64,000 nucleotides of DNA, taken from the NCBI GenBank assembly GCA_903906425.1, contig CAIVKH010000279.1:50329-114328 (forward strand), in the 5' to 3' direction. The position numbers and the translations under genes are program-made. The notes beneath the pieces are model-generated. The model worked only from the letters and a program-made list of their open reading frames with translations, ran no database searches and had not been told where the DNA came from. Source of the DNA: an uncultured bacterium (GTDB lineage: Bacteria; Verrucomicrobiota; Kiritimatiellia; CAIVKH01). Positions 1-9,715 of this stretch are shown here, piece by piece (position 1 is the stretch's first letter; each line of letters begins with the position of its first letter).

Positions 1-82
1 TCTGCTTCGTGTGAAACGAGCCATCGCGGCCCGTGATGCCCTGGACAATTACCTTCGTGTTCTGGTCAACCAGGATGCTCAT
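1..82 (-). CDS. sucD: Succinyl-CoA ligase alpha subunit, N-terminal fragment (cut by window edge)
   Basis: Only the first 27 codons are present; the gene continues past the left edge. The translation begins MSILVDQNTKVIVQGITG, the typical start of the alpha subunit, leading into the CoA-binding Rossmann domain (VQGITGRDGSFHT). The alpha subunit carries the phosphorylated histidine in the TCA-cycle step succinyl-CoA to succinate with NTP synthesis. Its ATG overlaps the sucC stop codon in an ATGA arrangement, so translation of the two subunits is probably coupled. Identification rests on the short peptide and on the neighbouring sucC. Confidence 0.93.
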   Translation of the reverse strand, partial: MSILVDQNTKVIVQGITGRDGSFHTKQ

Positions 83-1242
83 TCCTTTTCGTCCTCCTCC
101 GGCGCGTGAACGGAGCCGCCGGAAACAGTGATGACTTTCTTGACCGCCTCGGCGAACGACTTCGCCGGGATCAGCTTCGACCCTTGCAACATTTTCAAAC
201 CAAGTTCCGCGTTCGTGCCGGTGAGCCTCACGACCACCGGAACGCCGACGGTCATGCGCTCGAACGCGGTGAGGATTCCCTTCGCGATGTCGTCGCAGCG
301 CGTGATGCCGCCAAAAATATTGATGAGGACGGCCTTCACCTTCGGGTTGCTCAAGATGATTTTGAACGCCTCGACGACCTTGTCCGGATTCGAGCTTCCG
401 CCGACATCGAGAAAATTCGCCGGCGCGCCGCCGTATAATTTCACCATGTCCATCGTCGCCATCGCGAGACCCGCGCCGTTGACCATGCAGCCGATGTGCC
501 CATCGAGTTGCACGAAGCTGAGGCCCTTTTCCTTCGCGGCCATTTCGTTCGGGTCTTCCTCGCCGAGGTCGCGCAGCGCCGCGATTTTTTCCTGACGGAA
601 AAACGCGTTGTCATCGAAGTTCATCTTGCCGTCGAGCGCGATGACCTTGCCGTCGCCGGTGAGCACGAGCGGATTGATTTCGACGAGCGACGCATCGGTC
701 TCGACGTAAATCTTGAAAATCTTCCGCATGATATCGAGCACCGCCGGCGCGGTGGCCGGATCGTTGAAAAGCTGTCCCGCAAATTTCTGCGCGTCGGCTT
801 CGGGAAATTGTTTTGTCAGCGTCGAGAACTTGATGATTTTCTCCGGCGTCTTCGCGGCGACCTCCTCGATCTCGATGCCGCCCGCGGCGCTCGCGATGAA
901 AAGCAGCGCGCGCGTGGAGCGATCGAGCAGCACGCTCAGATACGCCTCCTTCTTGATGTTCGCACCGCCCTCAATCAGCACCTTCCGGACGATGCTGCCC
1001 TTGATGTTCATGCCGAGAATTTTCGCGGCGTGCGCCTCCGCCTCATCCGGCGTCTTCGCGATTTTGACGCCGCCGGCCTTGCCGCGCCCGCCCGCATGGA
1101 CCTGCGCCTTGACCGCGACGATGCCGCCAATTTCCGCCGCGATGGCTTTCGCCTCCGCCGGCGAACTCGCAACTTTTCCATTCGGCGCCGGAATTCCGTA
1201 CGACCGGAAAATTTCCTTCGCCTGATATTCGTGAATCTTCAT
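79..1242 (-). CDS. sucC: Succinyl-CoA ligase (ADP-forming) beta subunit
   Basis: The 387-aa product matches the usual length of about 388 aa. It starts MKIHEYQAKEIFRSYGIP, the standard beginning of this family. An ATP-grasp domain fills roughly the first 240 residues (VAVKAQVHAGGRGKAGGVK is the nucleotide-binding stretch) and a C-terminal CoA-ligase domain contains GGITRCDDIAKGI. The partner is SucD, encoded directly downstream with a 4-bp ATGA overlap. The open frame extends far upstream, but the family start fixes the ATG at 1242. The gene acts in the TCA cycle in the cytoplasm. A palindrome pair lies about 65 bp upstream of the start. Confidence 0.97.
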   Translation of the reverse strand: MKIHEYQAKEIFRSYGIPAPNGKVASSPAEAKAIAAEIGGIVAVKAQVHAGGRGKAGGVKIAKTPDEAEAHAAKILGMNIKGSIVRKVLIEGGANIKKEAYLSVLLDRSTRALLFIASAAGGIEIEEVAAKTPEKIIKFSTLTKQFPEADAQKFAGQLFNDPATAPAVLDIMRKIFKIYVETDASLVEINPLVLTGDGKVIALDGKMNFDDNAFFRQEKIAALRDLGEEDPNEMAAKEKGLSFVQLDGHIGCMVNGAGLAMATMDMVKLYGGAPANFLDVGGSSNPDKVVEAFKIILSNPKVKAVLINIFGGITRCDDIAKGILTAFERMTVGVPVVVRLTGTNAELGLKMLQGSKLIPAKSFAEAVKKVITVSGGSVHAPEEDEKE

Positions 1243-1306
1243 GTGTCCGCGTTTCTCCCACCGAAAACAGTCCGCGAACAATACGGACTCCCACAAGCTG
1301 CGCAAG

Positions 1307-1353
1307 TTCCAATCATTGGAAATTGCGCCGGCGCTGGCTTCCAATGATTGGAA
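1307..1353. repeat. Paired 15-bp palindromes, locus 1
   Basis: TTCCAATCATTGGAA (1307-1321) and TTCCAATGATTGGAA (1339-1353), 32 bp apart start to start. The locus lies between the sucC start and the xth stop. Confidence 0.95.
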
Positions 1354-1375
1354 CTCCCACCATGTGGGGCCTGGG

Positions 1376-2149
1376 CTACGTTTGAAAGTCCGCCGCAAGG
1401 AAGGTGTGATCCGATGCCTTCGGCTGCAGGCGCGGCTCGATATCAATCCATGAATCCGCCGCCTTCGCGGCCAGCGGTGGCGTGGCGAGGATGTAATCAA
1501 TTCTCCAGCCCAGCCCGCGATTGGCCGAAAAGACTGTGCGGTAATCGAAGAAGGTGTACTGGCCCGGCTCGGGATGGAATTTCCGGAACACGTCCACGAA
1601 TCCCCACGCGCGGGTCTTCGCGAAGGCGCGGCGCGCGTCAATGTGGAAGCAGACATGATTTTCGCGCTCTTTGGGATTGTGAACGTCCATCGGTTCCGCG
1701 GCCACGTTCAAGTCGCCGGTCCAAACAAGCAGATCATCCGTCGTGAAATGTTTCGCGAAGAATTTTTCGAGCCGCGCGAACCATTGCAGCTTGTATTGGT
1801 ACATCTCGTGATCGATCTCGCGGCCCTGCGGAACGTAGGTGTTCACGACATGAACGTTTCCGAACCGCGCCCAAGCGAGTCGTGGTTCATCGGCAGGCCC
1901 GCCATCGTCGAGGCCGAAATGGATTTCATCCGGCACGCGTTTCGAAACAATCGCGACGCCGTTGTACGACTTCATGCCCTTGAACGCGACCTGCCAGCCG
2001 TCATCGAGAAGTGGCTGCGCCGGAAATTCGTGGTCCTGAACTTTCGTTTCTTGAAGACACAAAATGTCGGGCTCGTTCGCGCGCAGCCACGCAAGAATCA
2101 TGTCCATCCGCGAGCGGATCGAATTGCAGTTGAAGGTTGCCAGTTTCAT
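1376..2149 (-). CDS. xth: Exodeoxyribonuclease III (AP endonuclease)
   Basis: This 257-aa protein belongs to the endonuclease/exonuclease/phosphatase family and cuts DNA 5' to abasic sites in base excision repair. Visible catalytic motifs are N7 in ATFNCNS, E34 in LCLQETK, the [15 protein letters not shown] strand with Asp and Asn, and the terminal [10 protein letters not shown] with the Asp-His pair. Length is normal (about 255-270 aa). The ATG at 2149 overlaps the stop of the upstream ThuA-like gene by 4 bp (ATGA), so the two are likely co-transcribed and translationally coupled. Nothing suggests truncation. Confidence 0.95.
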   Translation of the reverse strand: MKLATFNCNSIRSRMDMILAWLRANEPDILCLQETKVQDHEFPAQPLLDDGWQVAFKGMKSYNGVAIVSKRVPDEIHFGLDDGGPADEPRLAWARFGNVHVVNTYVPQGREIDHEMYQYKLQWFARLEKFFAKHFTTDDLLVWTGDLNVAAEPMDVHNPKERENHVCFHIDARRAFAKTRAWGFVDVFRKFHPEPGQYTFFDYRTVFSANRGLGWRIDYILATPPLAAKAADSWIDIEPRLQPKASDHTFLAADFQT

Positions 2150-2883
2150 TTTGGAGCTATGGCTGAAAGCGGTTGAATAATATTCGCGACTTGAGGAACG
2201 ACCGAATCATTGCCGTTGAAGGCGGCCCAGCGAACGGAATTTTCGATGATGCGAAGAATGTTCGGATCGAAAAAGGTCGGATATGTTTCGTGGCCGGGGC
2301 GGAAATAGAAAACGCGTCCCTTGCCGCGACGCCACGTGCATCCGCTGCGAAAAACATCGCCACCTTCGAACCAACTCACAAAGACGAGCTCGTCGGGCGG
2401 CGGCACGTCGAAGAACTCGCCGTACATTTCTTCCCGCGGCAGATCGAAGTGTGGCGGCAGGCCGGCGGCGATCGGATGTGTCGGATCAACGACCCACATG
2501 CGTTCGGTTTCGTCGGCCACGCGCCAGCGCAAGCTGCACGTCGTGCCCATCAGCCGCTTGAAAATTTTCGCGAAGTGGGAGGAGTGAAGAACAATCAAGC
2601 CCATGCCGTCCATCACGCGCCGGTGAACCCTGTCCACGACATCATCGCGAACTTCGTTGTGGGCCTTGTGGCCCCACCACACAAGCACGTCCGTTTCTTT
2701 CAGCGCCTCCTCCGTGAGACCGTGATCCGGTTCGTCGAGCGTCGCGACGCGGACATCGAAATCGTGTTCTTTCAGGTGAGCGGCAATCGGCGCGTGAAGG
2801 CCCTCGGGATAAACGCGGCGGACATTTTCATTATTCTTTTCGTGTCTGCCTTCGTTCCAGACGGTGACGCGGATTGACTTCAT
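2146..2883 (-). CDS. ThuA-like (trehalose-utilisation family) protein
   Basis: The 245-aa product from [15 protein letters not shown] resembles the ThuA family, which has a class-I glutamine-amidotransferase-like fold. Supporting segments are [35 protein letters not shown] (the nucleophile-elbow position) and [19 protein letters not shown]. ThuA proteins are tied to sugar (trehalose or related disaccharide) catabolism, but the exact reaction is unknown. I chose the ATG at 2883; an in-frame start at 2919 would add 12 residues unlike the family. The gene is coupled to xth by a 4-bp overlap, with no obvious functional link. Confidence 0.85.
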   Translation of the reverse strand: MKSIRVTVWNEGRHEKNNENVRRVYPEGLHAPIAAHLKEHDFDVRVATLDEPDHGLTEEALKETDVLVWWGHKAHNEVRDDVVDRVHRRVMDGMGLIVLHSSHFAKIFKRLMGTTCSLRWRVADETERMWVVDPTHPIAAGLPPHFDLPREEMYGEFFDVPPPDELVFVSWFEGGDVFRSGCTWRRGKGRVFYFRPGHETYPTFFDPNILRIIENSVRWAAFNGNDSVVPQVANIIQPLSAIAPK

Positions 2884-2950
2884 GGCCTTTGATGTACCGC
2901 CTTCATGCAGATTCCGCAAGGCGAAGGCCGGCTGAAACCGGGCACTTGGC

Positions 2951-4405
2951 TCAAGTGCGAAAGTTTTTCAGCAGGCCGGGAAATGGACACGTCGCGCAGC
3001 GCGAGCGGTCGTTCAGGCAGTAGTCGTGGAAGATTTGCAGCAGGCCCTGGCGCCGCCGGCCCGTGTCGTAAAGCTTCGTCGGATGATCGGGACCGAAAAG
3101 ATGGCGCGCGGTCTGGCGAATGATCGCGTTGTCGCCTTCGACGGGCAGGCGATTGAGCAACCCGGTATCGAACAGGTTTCGTTTTCCGATGGCGGCGAGG
3201 AACGGCGTGACGACGTTGATCGCCATCGCGTCGGCGCGCTCCTCGCCGATGAGCTGAATTGGTTTCGCGGATTTCTTTCCGGCGAAACCTTCGCGGAAAC
3301 TCCAATACGGATCGTGGACGCGCTGGACGGCGGCTATAAAATCCTCGAGTCCGCCTTCGATCCGAAGCAGCGGATTTGCGCCAGCGAAAATTTGCGCGGC
3401 GGCCATCAGGCGGCGAAGCGGATGGTTCATCGGGCGCAGGCCGGCAAGATTCCAATGCTCGCGCTTCAGCGCGCGATCTTCCCATTCATCTTCGATCTTC
3501 CACCACTCGTCCCAAATTTTGCGGACGAAATTTCGCGTGTCCTCGTCCCAGTCGCTGCGCAGATTTTTCGGCAACAGACCGGCGACACCCGCCAGCAGCG
3601 CGTAAGCGATTCGCGGATTCGCCCCGGCGTTGCGGCGCAGTTCGTCGAGCGTGACAATTTCAGCGAGCCGGCGGAACGGCGATTTGTTGTTCTTGTAGCC
3701 GAGCGCCGACATGATTTCCTCGTATAGGATTTGTTCCTGTCCGCGCTCCGCAATCGCGATGGCGAGCCGTTCGGCCTTGCGGCGCAGCCGCTCCTCGCCT
3801 GCCGAATCGAGCAGCGTGGTTTTCTGATCGGGCGAGAAACCGCTGAGTTCGTTCGAGCACGGCGGCAATTCGGCGCGGGCGGCGTACGGATAGGCCGTGG
3901 TGTCAATGTTCTCAAACGCGAACATCGGGCTTGCGGCCAGCGGTTCGCGCAGCGCGATCTGAATGCAGCCGGGCGGGAGCAAATTTTCCGGCAGCGGCGA
4001 GCTGAAATAGGTGACATGGGCGACGACGCGCGAAAAATTCGGATCGTCGCGGTGGCCGTGTTGCTGCCAGTCGGATGGATGCACGTGGATTTCGATGTCG
4101 CCGGTGACTCGGCGCTTTTCTTTTCCGAATCGGAGAACCGCGCCGAGAAAATCCGGGCCGGCTTCGAGGTTCCAGACGCCGGGATTTTCCACAGCGATTT
4201 CCTCGCCGCGGTGATCCGCGAGCGCGGCGGGCCGCAGCGACGGATCGCACCAGACGCACTGGAGGTGGCGTTCGGAATAGGGAAATGCGCGGAAGCGCGC
4301 CGCCGGCTCGCGCAGCGCGGCCGCGGCTGGCCCGCGCCAGGCCATCTGCGAGTAGCGCGCAGCCAGCGGAAAGCAGGCGCTGATGAGATCGAACATCGTT
4401 TCCAT
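2951..4405 (-). CDS. DUF2851 family protein
   Basis: The 484-aa protein resembles the DUF2851 family, found in Bacteroidota and Verrucomicrobiota and without known function. Features include [48 protein letters not shown] and a C-terminal Cys cluster [14 protein letters not shown] that could bind metal. No signal peptide or membrane segment is seen. The open frame continues upstream to 4813, but that part runs through the palindrome pair and has non-family sequence; [13 protein letters not shown] at 4405 is the likely start. It stands alone, 67 bp downstream of the ThuA gene start in the same direction. Confidence 0.8.
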   Translation of the reverse strand: METMFDLISACFPLAARYSQMAWRGPAAAALREPAARFRAFPYSERHLQCVWCDPSLRPAALADHRGEEIAVENPGVWNLEAGPDFLGAVLRFGKEKRRVTGDIEIHVHPSDWQQHGHRDDPNFSRVVAHVTYFSSPLPENLLPPGCIQIALREPLAASPMFAFENIDTTAYPYAARAELPPCSNELSGFSPDQKTTLLDSAGEERLRRKAERLAIAIAERGQEQILYEEIMSALGYKNNKSPFRRLAEIVTLDELRRNAGANPRIAYALLAGVAGLLPKNLRSDWDEDTRNFVRKIWDEWWKIEDEWEDRALKREHWNLAGLRPMNHPLRRLMAAAQIFAGANPLLRIEGGLEDFIAAVQRVHDPYWSFREGFAGKKSAKPIQLIGEERADAMAINVVTPFLAAIGKRNLFDTGLLNRLPVEGDNAIIRQTARHLFGPDHPTKLYDTGRRRQGLLQIFHDYCLNDRSRCATCPFPGLLKNFRT

Positions 4406-4480
4406 CGGCGGGGAGAATAGTCGAAGGTCCGCGCGGGGAAAGACCGATTTCTGCGTCGCGATCCGCCGCCGACCGGACTT

Positions 4481-4527
4481 TTCCAATGATTGGAAAATGG
4501 CGCGGCGCAAAGTTCCAATGATTGGAA
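4481..4527. repeat. Paired 15-bp palindromes, locus 2
   Basis: TTCCAATGATTGGAA at 4481-4495 and 4513-4527, 32 bp apart, with a GGCGCGGCGCAAAG-like spacer. It lies in the divergent intergenic region between the DUF2851 gene and the exported protein gene. Confidence 0.95.
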
Positions 4528-4690
4528 AAAGGATATGAGCGGCGCATCGGCGCGACGGGATTTGCGATCGGCGAACGAGCGCTCTTGCCTCTGCGGTCCG
4601 GCTCTGTATCTTTGCGGAAATCCGATTCGCGTGCGCTGCGAAGAAATGTCCGGGGCGCATTGCGGCGAATCGAAGCCGAGGGTTTTTGCC

Positions 4691-5617
4691 GTGCAGAAGA
4701 AATTTTTGACCGATGGGTGTTTCGCGCTGGCCGCGATGCTTTCGCTTGTCTTGACGCTGCAGCCGTTCGCGGCGTACGCGCAGGCGCCGAACAGGCCGCC
4801 GGCAATCCAGCACGATCCGGTCACCTTCGCGATGGCCGGCGAGTCGCTCACGCTGAAGGCGAAAGTCACGGACGTCAGCCCCGGTGTGCAGGACGTGACC
4901 CTTTATTATGCGCTGTTCCGCGATGCGACGCCGTTTCGCGTGCCGATGAAGCCGACCGGGCTGGATTTTTATGTCGGCACGATTGACGCCTCGATGATCC
5001 GGGACATCAAGACGTTTGCTTATTACATCGAGGCGACCGACAAGGATGGCGCGACGGCGGACACGCCGTGGTACTCGGTCGAAATCCGCAAGGCCACGAC
5101 AACGCCCGCCGCGACGACGGCCGGATCAGCCGCGGGCGCCGCGAAGAAAAGCGAAGGCACCGACTGGAAAACCTACGGCCTCATCGGCGCGGGCGTCGCG
5201 GCGGTTGCGGTGGGCGCAGTCGCGCTTTCCGGCGGTGGCGGCGGCGGCGGTGGTGGCAGCAGCAGCAACACAAACACCGCCAGTCTTTCCGGGACTTACA
5301 ACGGCCTCGTCACGACGTGCTTCACCGCCAGCGGCAAGCCGCCGACTTGCGAATCGCACAATTGCACCGTCGTGATTGATTCGAAAGGCGTCGTTTTTAG
5401 TGACACGCTTTTGCAGGGCACGCCGATCACCGGCAATTTGAAAGGCGACAATTTCCTCCTCATCGGCCAGATCACCCAGCCGGGCGTCACCAACGGCGTG
5501 ATCAATTACAACGGTACCGTCGTGAACAATCAGATCGTCGGCTCCATCACCGGCAGCGCCACGACATCCGACGGCGCCGGCAGCTACTCCGGCTCGTTCT
5601 CCGCGTCGAAGCAATGA
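4691..5617 (+). CDS. Exported protein of unknown function with a glycine-rich hinge
   Basis: I do not recognise the family. From a GTG at 4691, preceded by GAGG about 9 nt upstream, the 308-aa product begins with a clean signal peptide (VQKKFLTDGCFALAAMLSLV, cleavage likely after AYAQA). An Ig/FN3-like beta domain follows (about residues 40-130, VTLYYALFRD, IEATDKDG). Next come a low-complexity Ala/Thr linker and a single hydrophobic segment (LIGAGVAAVAVGAVAL) ending in nine glycines. The C-terminal beta-rich domain of about 110 aa has two or three Cys. In-frame ATGs at 4535 and 4646 are alternatives but place extra charged residues before the signal peptide. The role may be envelope-associated. 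Confidence 0.7.
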   Translation: MQKKFLTDGCFALAAMLSLVLTLQPFAAYAQAPNRPPAIQHDPVTFAMAGESLTLKAKVTDVSPGVQDVTLYYALFRDATPFRVPMKPTGLDFYVGTIDASMIRDIKTFAYYIEATDKDGATADTPWYSVEIRKATTTPAATTAGSAAGAAKKSEGTDWKTYGLIGAGVAAVAVGAVALSGGGGGGGGGSSSNTNTASLSGTYNGLVTTCFTASGKPPTCESHNCTVVIDSKGVVFSDTLLQGTPITGNLKGDNFLLIGQITQPGVTNGVINYNGTVVNNQIVGSITGSATTSDGAGSYSGSFSASKQ

Positions 5618-5708
5618 CCGGTCGCGCGGCGATCCGCTGAGATTTTCGCGCACCCACAATGCTGGCTTGGCATCCGTGCGCCAAATGCGCATGATGTGCG
5701 CCGGGCCG

Positions 5709-6998
5709 ATGAAACCGGATTTACCAATTCTGCCTTTTGCGATCGCGCTGTTCATCGGCGCGCTCATCGGGTTGGACCGCGAGCGGCGCAAAGTCGAGGC
5801 CGGTTCCACGGGCGTCGGCGGCATTCGCACCTTCATTCTCTTCGCGATGTCCGGTGCGATCTCGGCATGGCTTGCGGTAAAGCTGTCCACACCGTGGATT
5901 TTCCTGACGGCCGCCATTTGCGTGACGATCATCGTGATGACCGGTCACGCGGTTTATTCGATGCGCAACGAGGAGGCGGCGCGCGGGCTGACGACGGAGA
6001 TCGCCGCGTTCGTCACGTTCCTGCTCGGCGGGCTTGCGCTTTTCGGCCAGCAAACCCTCGCCGTGGCGCTCGGCATCGCAGCTTCCGCGATCCTCTCCTA
6101 CAAGAAGCCGATCCACGGTGCCATCGGGCGGCTCGGCGAAGACGATGTCCATGCGATGCTGAAATTATTGATGGCAACGTTCATCGTCCTGCCGGTATTG
6201 CCGAATCATCCTGTCGATCCGTGGGGCGCGCTCAATCCCTATAAAATGTGGTGGATCGTCATCCTGATTTCCGCGATGTCACTCATCGGCTATATCGCCT
6301 CGCGACGGCTCGGCGAGCGGCGCGCGCTACCGCTGATCGGCCTGTTTGGTGGCATCGCATCATCGACCGTCGTCTCGCTTGAGTTTTCGAAGCGCAGCCG
6401 GGAGGCCGTGCAGCCCGGAGCCGTTGCCGACGCGCTCACGAGCGGACTGCTCTTTTCGTGGTGGGTCATGTTCCTGCGGATCATTCTCATCGTGGCGGCG
6501 ATCAACGCCGCATTGGTCTGGCGGCTTGTCCCCCCGATGGCCGCGATGGGGTGTGTCACGCTCGCGCTCGCCCTGATTTTTTATCGCCGCGCCTCGCGGC
6601 ATGCGTTTGCCGCGGCCGCCAGCGGAGAAACTGCGGACGCGATGCCGCTGAAAAATCCGTTCAGCCTCACAGCGGCCATCAAGTTCGCCGCACTCTTCGC
6701 GGTGATTTTACTCGTTGTGAAAATTGTCCCGCAGTTTTTCAAAAGCCAGGGCATGTATCTGGTCGCCGCGCTCGCCGGCCTCACCGATGTGGACGCGATC
6801 AGCGTCTCGATGGCCGGCTACGGCAACGTTCCGCAGCAGGCGTCCGTCGCCGCCCTGTCGATCGTCATCGCCGCGGTGACCAACACGTTTGTGAAGCTCG
6901 GCTTCGTCATCGCGCTCGGCAGAGGCGGCATCAAACCGCGGATGATCCTCGCGACGATCCTCATCCTCGTCGCCGGGGCCGCCACGATCCTCGCCTGA
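5709..6998 (+). CDS. MgtC/SapB family membrane protein with DUF4010 domain
   Basis: This 429-aa polytopic membrane protein has an N-terminal MgtC/SapB-type domain (IALFIGALIGLDRERRKVE, GGIRTFILFAMSGA) of about 150 residues and a C-terminal DUF4010-type domain (LPLIGLFGGIASSTVVSLEF, GLTDVDAISVSMA). I count about 12 hydrophobic segments. MgtC proteins are linked to Mg2+ homeostasis and acid or phosphate adaptation; the substrate of the DUF4010 fusion is unknown. The start is uncertain among several close ATGs (5667-5709); 5709 is the one directly before MKPDLPILPFAIAL. It follows the exported protein gene by about 90 bp in the same direction. Confidence 0.85.
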   Translation: MKPDLPILPFAIALFIGALIGLDRERRKVEAGSTGVGGIRTFILFAMSGAISAWLAVKLSTPWIFLTAAICVTIIVMTGHAVYSMRNEEAARGLTTEIAAFVTFLLGGLALFGQQTLAVALGIAASAILSYKKPIHGAIGRLGEDDVHAMLKLLMATFIVLPVLPNHPVDPWGALNPYKMWWIVILISAMSLIGYIASRRLGERRALPLIGLFGGIASSTVVSLEFSKRSREAVQPGAVADALTSGLLFSWWVMFLRIILIVAAINAALVWRLVPPMAAMGCVTLALALIFYRRASRHAFAAAASGETADAMPLKNPFSLTAAIKFAALFAVILLVVKIVPQFFKSQGMYLVAALAGLTDVDAISVSMAGYGNVPQQASVAALSIVIAAVTNTFVKLGFVIALGRGGIKPRMILATILILVAGAATILA

Positions 6999-7018
6999 CG
7001 GCTCCGCCGCTCCGGAAT

Positions 7019-7066
7019 TTCCAATCATTGGAAAACATCGCCTGCGCAAACTTCCAATCATTGGAA
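7019..7066. repeat. Paired 15-bp palindromes, locus 3
   Basis: TTCCAATCATTGGAA at 7019-7033 and 7052-7066. The spacing here is 33 bp, the only exception to 32. It sits between the convergent 3' ends of the MgtC-like gene and metF. Confidence 0.95.
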
Positions 7067-7088
7067 AAGATCGGAAACGCGATCTCGC

Positions 7089-8003
7089 TCAGCGTCCCGC
7101 GTGCTGGAAGAAGTGAATCAGCTCGCCGGAAAGAACCGCCTTGCTGCGGTTCAAAATGTAGAGATGAACGCCCGGCGCGCCGCCAGCGATTAATTCCATG
7201 ATCTGCCGCTCGGCCCAGCGGATGCCGACATATTCCGCCGCCTCGCCCTCGTTGCCTGCGGCTTCCATCGCCCGCGCGAGGCCGTCTGGCAGCGTCGCGC
7301 GGCACATCGCGCACATCCTCTGGACCTGCTTCAGCGAAATCGCCGGCAGCAATCCGGGTACGATCGGAACCTTGATTCCCGCGGCGCGGCAGCGTTTGAC
7401 GAAATCGAAATAGACGCGGTTGTCGAAAAATAATTGCGTCGTCACGAAGCCGCCGCCGGCGTCGGCTTTGCGTTTCAAATGCGCCAGATCAACCTCCAGC
7501 GAGACGGCTTCGGGATGCATTTCCGGATAGCCGGCCACGCCGCAGCAGAAATCCGCATGGCGCGACTTGAGCAGCGTCACCAGTTCCGAGGCATTCGCCA
7601 GCCCGTCCGGCGCGGGCTTGAACGTCGTGTCGCCCTTCGGCGGATCGCCGCGAAGCGTCATAATGTTTCGGAAACCGCGCGCATAAATTTCGTCCGCGGT
7701 CGCGATCAATTCCTCGCGGCTCGAACCGACGCACGTGAGGTGCGGCATGACCGCGTCGTAGCCCATGTCGCGAAGCATCGAGCAAATGGCCAGCGTCCGC
7801 TGGCGCGTCGAGCCGCCGGCTCCGTAGGTGCAGGTCACGAAATCGGGACGCAGCGCCAGCAGTTGCGCCGCGGCAATTCGCAGCGGTGACATCGCGGTCT
7901 CGTCCTTGGGTGGAAAAAACTCGAACGAAAGCAGCGGCCGCTTCGCTCCAGCAAGCAAATCACAAATTCGAACATCAGGCATGGAGGCGCATAATTCCGG
8001 CAT
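7089..8003 (-). CDS. metF: Methylenetetrahydrofolate reductase
   Basis: This 304-aa FAD-dependent (beta-alpha)8 barrel reduces 5,10-methylene-THF to 5-methyl-THF for methionine synthesis. Family motifs are SFEFFPPKDE near the N-terminus with the catalytic Glu, FVTCTYGAGGSTRQRT, MPHLTCVGSSREE, NIMTLRGDPPKGD and TTQLFFDN. Length is typical for bacterial MetF (about 290-310). The start may be 8003 (MPELCASMPDV) or 7982 (MPDVRICDLL); neither has a clear Shine-Dalgarno sequence. The neighbouring msrA, in the same direction 24 bp upstream, also concerns methionine, so a small methionine-related transcription unit is plausible. Confidence 0.96.
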   Translation of the reverse strand: MPELCASMPDVRICDLLAGAKRPLLSFEFFPPKDETAMSPLRIAAAQLLALRPDFVTCTYGAGGSTRQRTLAICSMLRDMGYDAVMPHLTCVGSSREELIATADEIYARGFRNIMTLRGDPPKGDTTFKPAPDGLANASELVTLLKSRHADFCCGVAGYPEMHPEAVSLEVDLAHLKRKADAGGGFVTTQLFFDNRVYFDFVKRCRAAGIKVPIVPGLLPAISLKQVQRMCAMCRATLPDGLARAMEAAGNEGEAAEYVGIRWAERQIMELIAGGAPGVHLYILNRSKAVLSGELIHFFQHAGR

Positions 8004-8026
8004 GAATCGCCCGCGTCAACGATGGA

Positions 8027-8659
8027 CTATTCCTTCAATCCGAGCTTGTGCAGCTTCGGCCGGATGACCATCTGGCAATACGGATTATTGTTTTTGTTCA
8101 GGTCGTAATAATTCTGGTGATAATTTTCGGCCGGATAAAAAACCGGTGCCGGCTCGATCAGCGTCACGATTGGCGATTTGTATTTGCCGGACTTCGCCAG
8201 CTTCTCCTTCGACGCCTCCGCCGCCTTCTTCTGCTCCGCGCCGTGATAAAAAATTTCCGACCGGTAACTGTCGCCCACGTCGCCGCCCTGCCGGTTGAGC
8301 TGCGTCGGATCGTGCGCCTGCCAGAAAATATCCAGCAAATCGTCGTAGCTGGTTTTTGCCGGATCGAACTCGATCTGGATCGCCTCCGCGTGGCCGGTCG
8401 TGTGCTCGCAAACCTGTGAGTAGGTCGGATTCGCCGTGCGCCCGCCCGTGTAGCCGCTGGTGACTTTCTTCACGCCCGGCATCTGCTCGAACACCGCCTC
8501 CATGCACCAGAAACACCCGCCCGCAAATGTCGCGATTTCCGTATTCGTCGAACTGTTCGAATTGGCCTTGAGCGCCTCGAGCTTGTCCTTCAACTTCGCC
8601 TCCTCCGCGCTGGCACATATCGCCATCGCGAAAATCAATACAGCCAAAATCGTTTTCAT
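8027..8659 (-). CDS. msrA: Peptide-methionine (S)-S-oxide reductase, exported form
   Basis: The 210-aa MsrA reduces methionine-S-sulfoxide in proteins. The signature [12 protein letters not shown] places the catalytic Cys at residue 49; downstream [17 protein letters not shown] and YHQNYYDLN are conserved, and a late Cys (NNNPYCQM) is a likely resolving residue. The N-terminus [20 protein letters not shown] is a signal peptide, so this copy probably acts in the periplasm, unlike the cytoplasmic E. coli enzyme. It lies immediately upstream of metF on the same strand. Confidence 0.96.
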   Translation of the reverse strand: MKTILAVLIFAMAICASAEEAKLKDKLEALKANSNSSTNTEIATFAGGCFWCMEAVFEQMPGVKKVTSGYTGGRTANPTYSQVCEHTTGHAEAIQIEFDPAKTSYDDLLDIFWQAHDPTQLNRQGGDVGDSYRSEIFYHGAEQKKAAEASKEKLAKSGKYKSPIVTLIEPAPVFYPAENYHQNYYDLNKNNNPYCQMVIRPKLHKLGLKE

Positions 8660-8696
8660 GCGGCGTTAGAGTACAACCTAACGGATGTTGTTCAAT

Positions 8697-9530
8697 TCAC
8701 CGTCGCCAAAATTCGGCGCATCGAACAAAAAAGTCTCGAAGAAACTCGAGTGGTTTCAAAATCATTTCTTCGCGGAGATTTTCTAGCCCAGCGAAGATAA
8801 CTTCCGGCGGTCCGCATGGAACGGACCCGCTATGATTACGAAAGGCAAAGAGAGAATAAATGCGTTCATCAACGAGCAGCGGTTGATAGTGTTTTCTATG
8901 GAGGAGTTCATCTGGACAAATGGCAGCAAACATCTCTGCTCCGTTTCCAATACCATGGAAAATGAATAATCCATCGGGGCTTGAGGAAACACGAATCTCG
9001 CGAGGATAGGCCCCGCATTTCTTAAGGAAGAAATCGGATGGCAAGCCTCCGAGGATCTTTTCTCCGGACGTCAGTATAAACGCTTCTGATTCAGATTCTG
9101 GGTTATAGCCGGACCCAAACATGCATCCGCCAAAACAAAACACCGAGTAAAGAGCATTGCTTATTACACATATATCTGTTGAGGGGAACTGTGGGTCTTT
9201 TCTAATTTCGATAGGTTCCTGTCCGGCGCGCCAAATTCGAGCATACGTACAGAAATTTGTGAATACGTGTGGAGTTGGTCCCAAAGCCCCGTGGCTAGAA
9301 TTAGTTCGAAGTACAAGTTCTGTCTGAAATCCTTGTTCCCTCAATCGCACAAGCGCAGGCGTCAAGAGGTCCGGGTGATTACGCCCCTCATGTGGAATTC
9401 GGACGAGAAAACGAAGGCCCCAGAAGACCGGATGGCGGTGATGGTCGTAGATGTCGTAGGCGGCGATCGCGATCAGGACGATGAGCGCGCCAATCTTCCA
9501 GCGTCTGTATTTGCCGAATGCAAAGCGCAT
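8697..9530 (-). CDS. Hypothetical membrane-anchored protein
   Basis: I do not recognise this 277-aa product. One N-terminal hydrophobic segment (IGALIVLIAIAAYDIYD) follows a basic stretch (MRFAFGKYRRWK), so the protein is probably an inner-membrane-anchored, periplasm-facing domain. The rest has several Cys (CVISNALYSVFCFGGCMF) but no known motif. The start at 9530 places the anchor near the N-terminus; an in-frame upstream start at 9569 is possible. The base composition is visibly more AT-rich than the neighbours, which suggests a newer acquisition. Its 3' end lies 38 bp from the msrA start on the same strand. Confidence 0.65.
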   Translation of the reverse strand: MRFAFGKYRRWKIGALIVLIAIAAYDIYDHHRHPVFWGLRFLVRIPHEGRNHPDLLTPALVRLREQGFQTELVLRTNSSHGALGPTPHVFTNFCTYARIWRAGQEPIEIRKDPQFPSTDICVISNALYSVFCFGGCMFGSGYNPESESEAFILTSGEKILGGLPSDFFLKKCGAYPREIRVSSSPDGLFIFHGIGNGAEMFAAICPDELLHRKHYQPLLVDERIYSLFAFRNHSGSVPCGPPEVIFAGLENLREEMILKPLEFLRDFFVRCAEFWRR

Positions 9531-9633
9531 GACGGGCGGCAGAATAAAATCCGAGCAGCGCAAAGACAAGCATCCAAATTTCCGGGCTGTTCACCGCCGC
9601 GCCCTTCGCGTATCGTGCGCGGCCAGCAATTTT

Positions 9634-9680
9634 TTCCAATGATTGGAAGTCGCGATTGCGGAATTTTCCAATCATTGGAA
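9634..9680. repeat. Paired 15-bp palindromes, locus 4
   Basis: TTCCAATGATTGGAA (9634-9648) and TTCCAATCATTGGAA (9666-9680), 32 bp apart. The pair is in the divergent region, ending 35 bp upstream of the start of the plus-strand exported protein. Confidence 0.95.
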
Positions 9681-9715
9681 GTGACGCAAGATTCAAACGC
9701 AACAGGAGAGTTCGC

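Noticed and set aside
1243..1656. Upstream extension of the sucC open frame
   Set aside because: The extension reads through the palindrome pair and into xth antisense; the family start MKIHEYQAKEI is at 1242.
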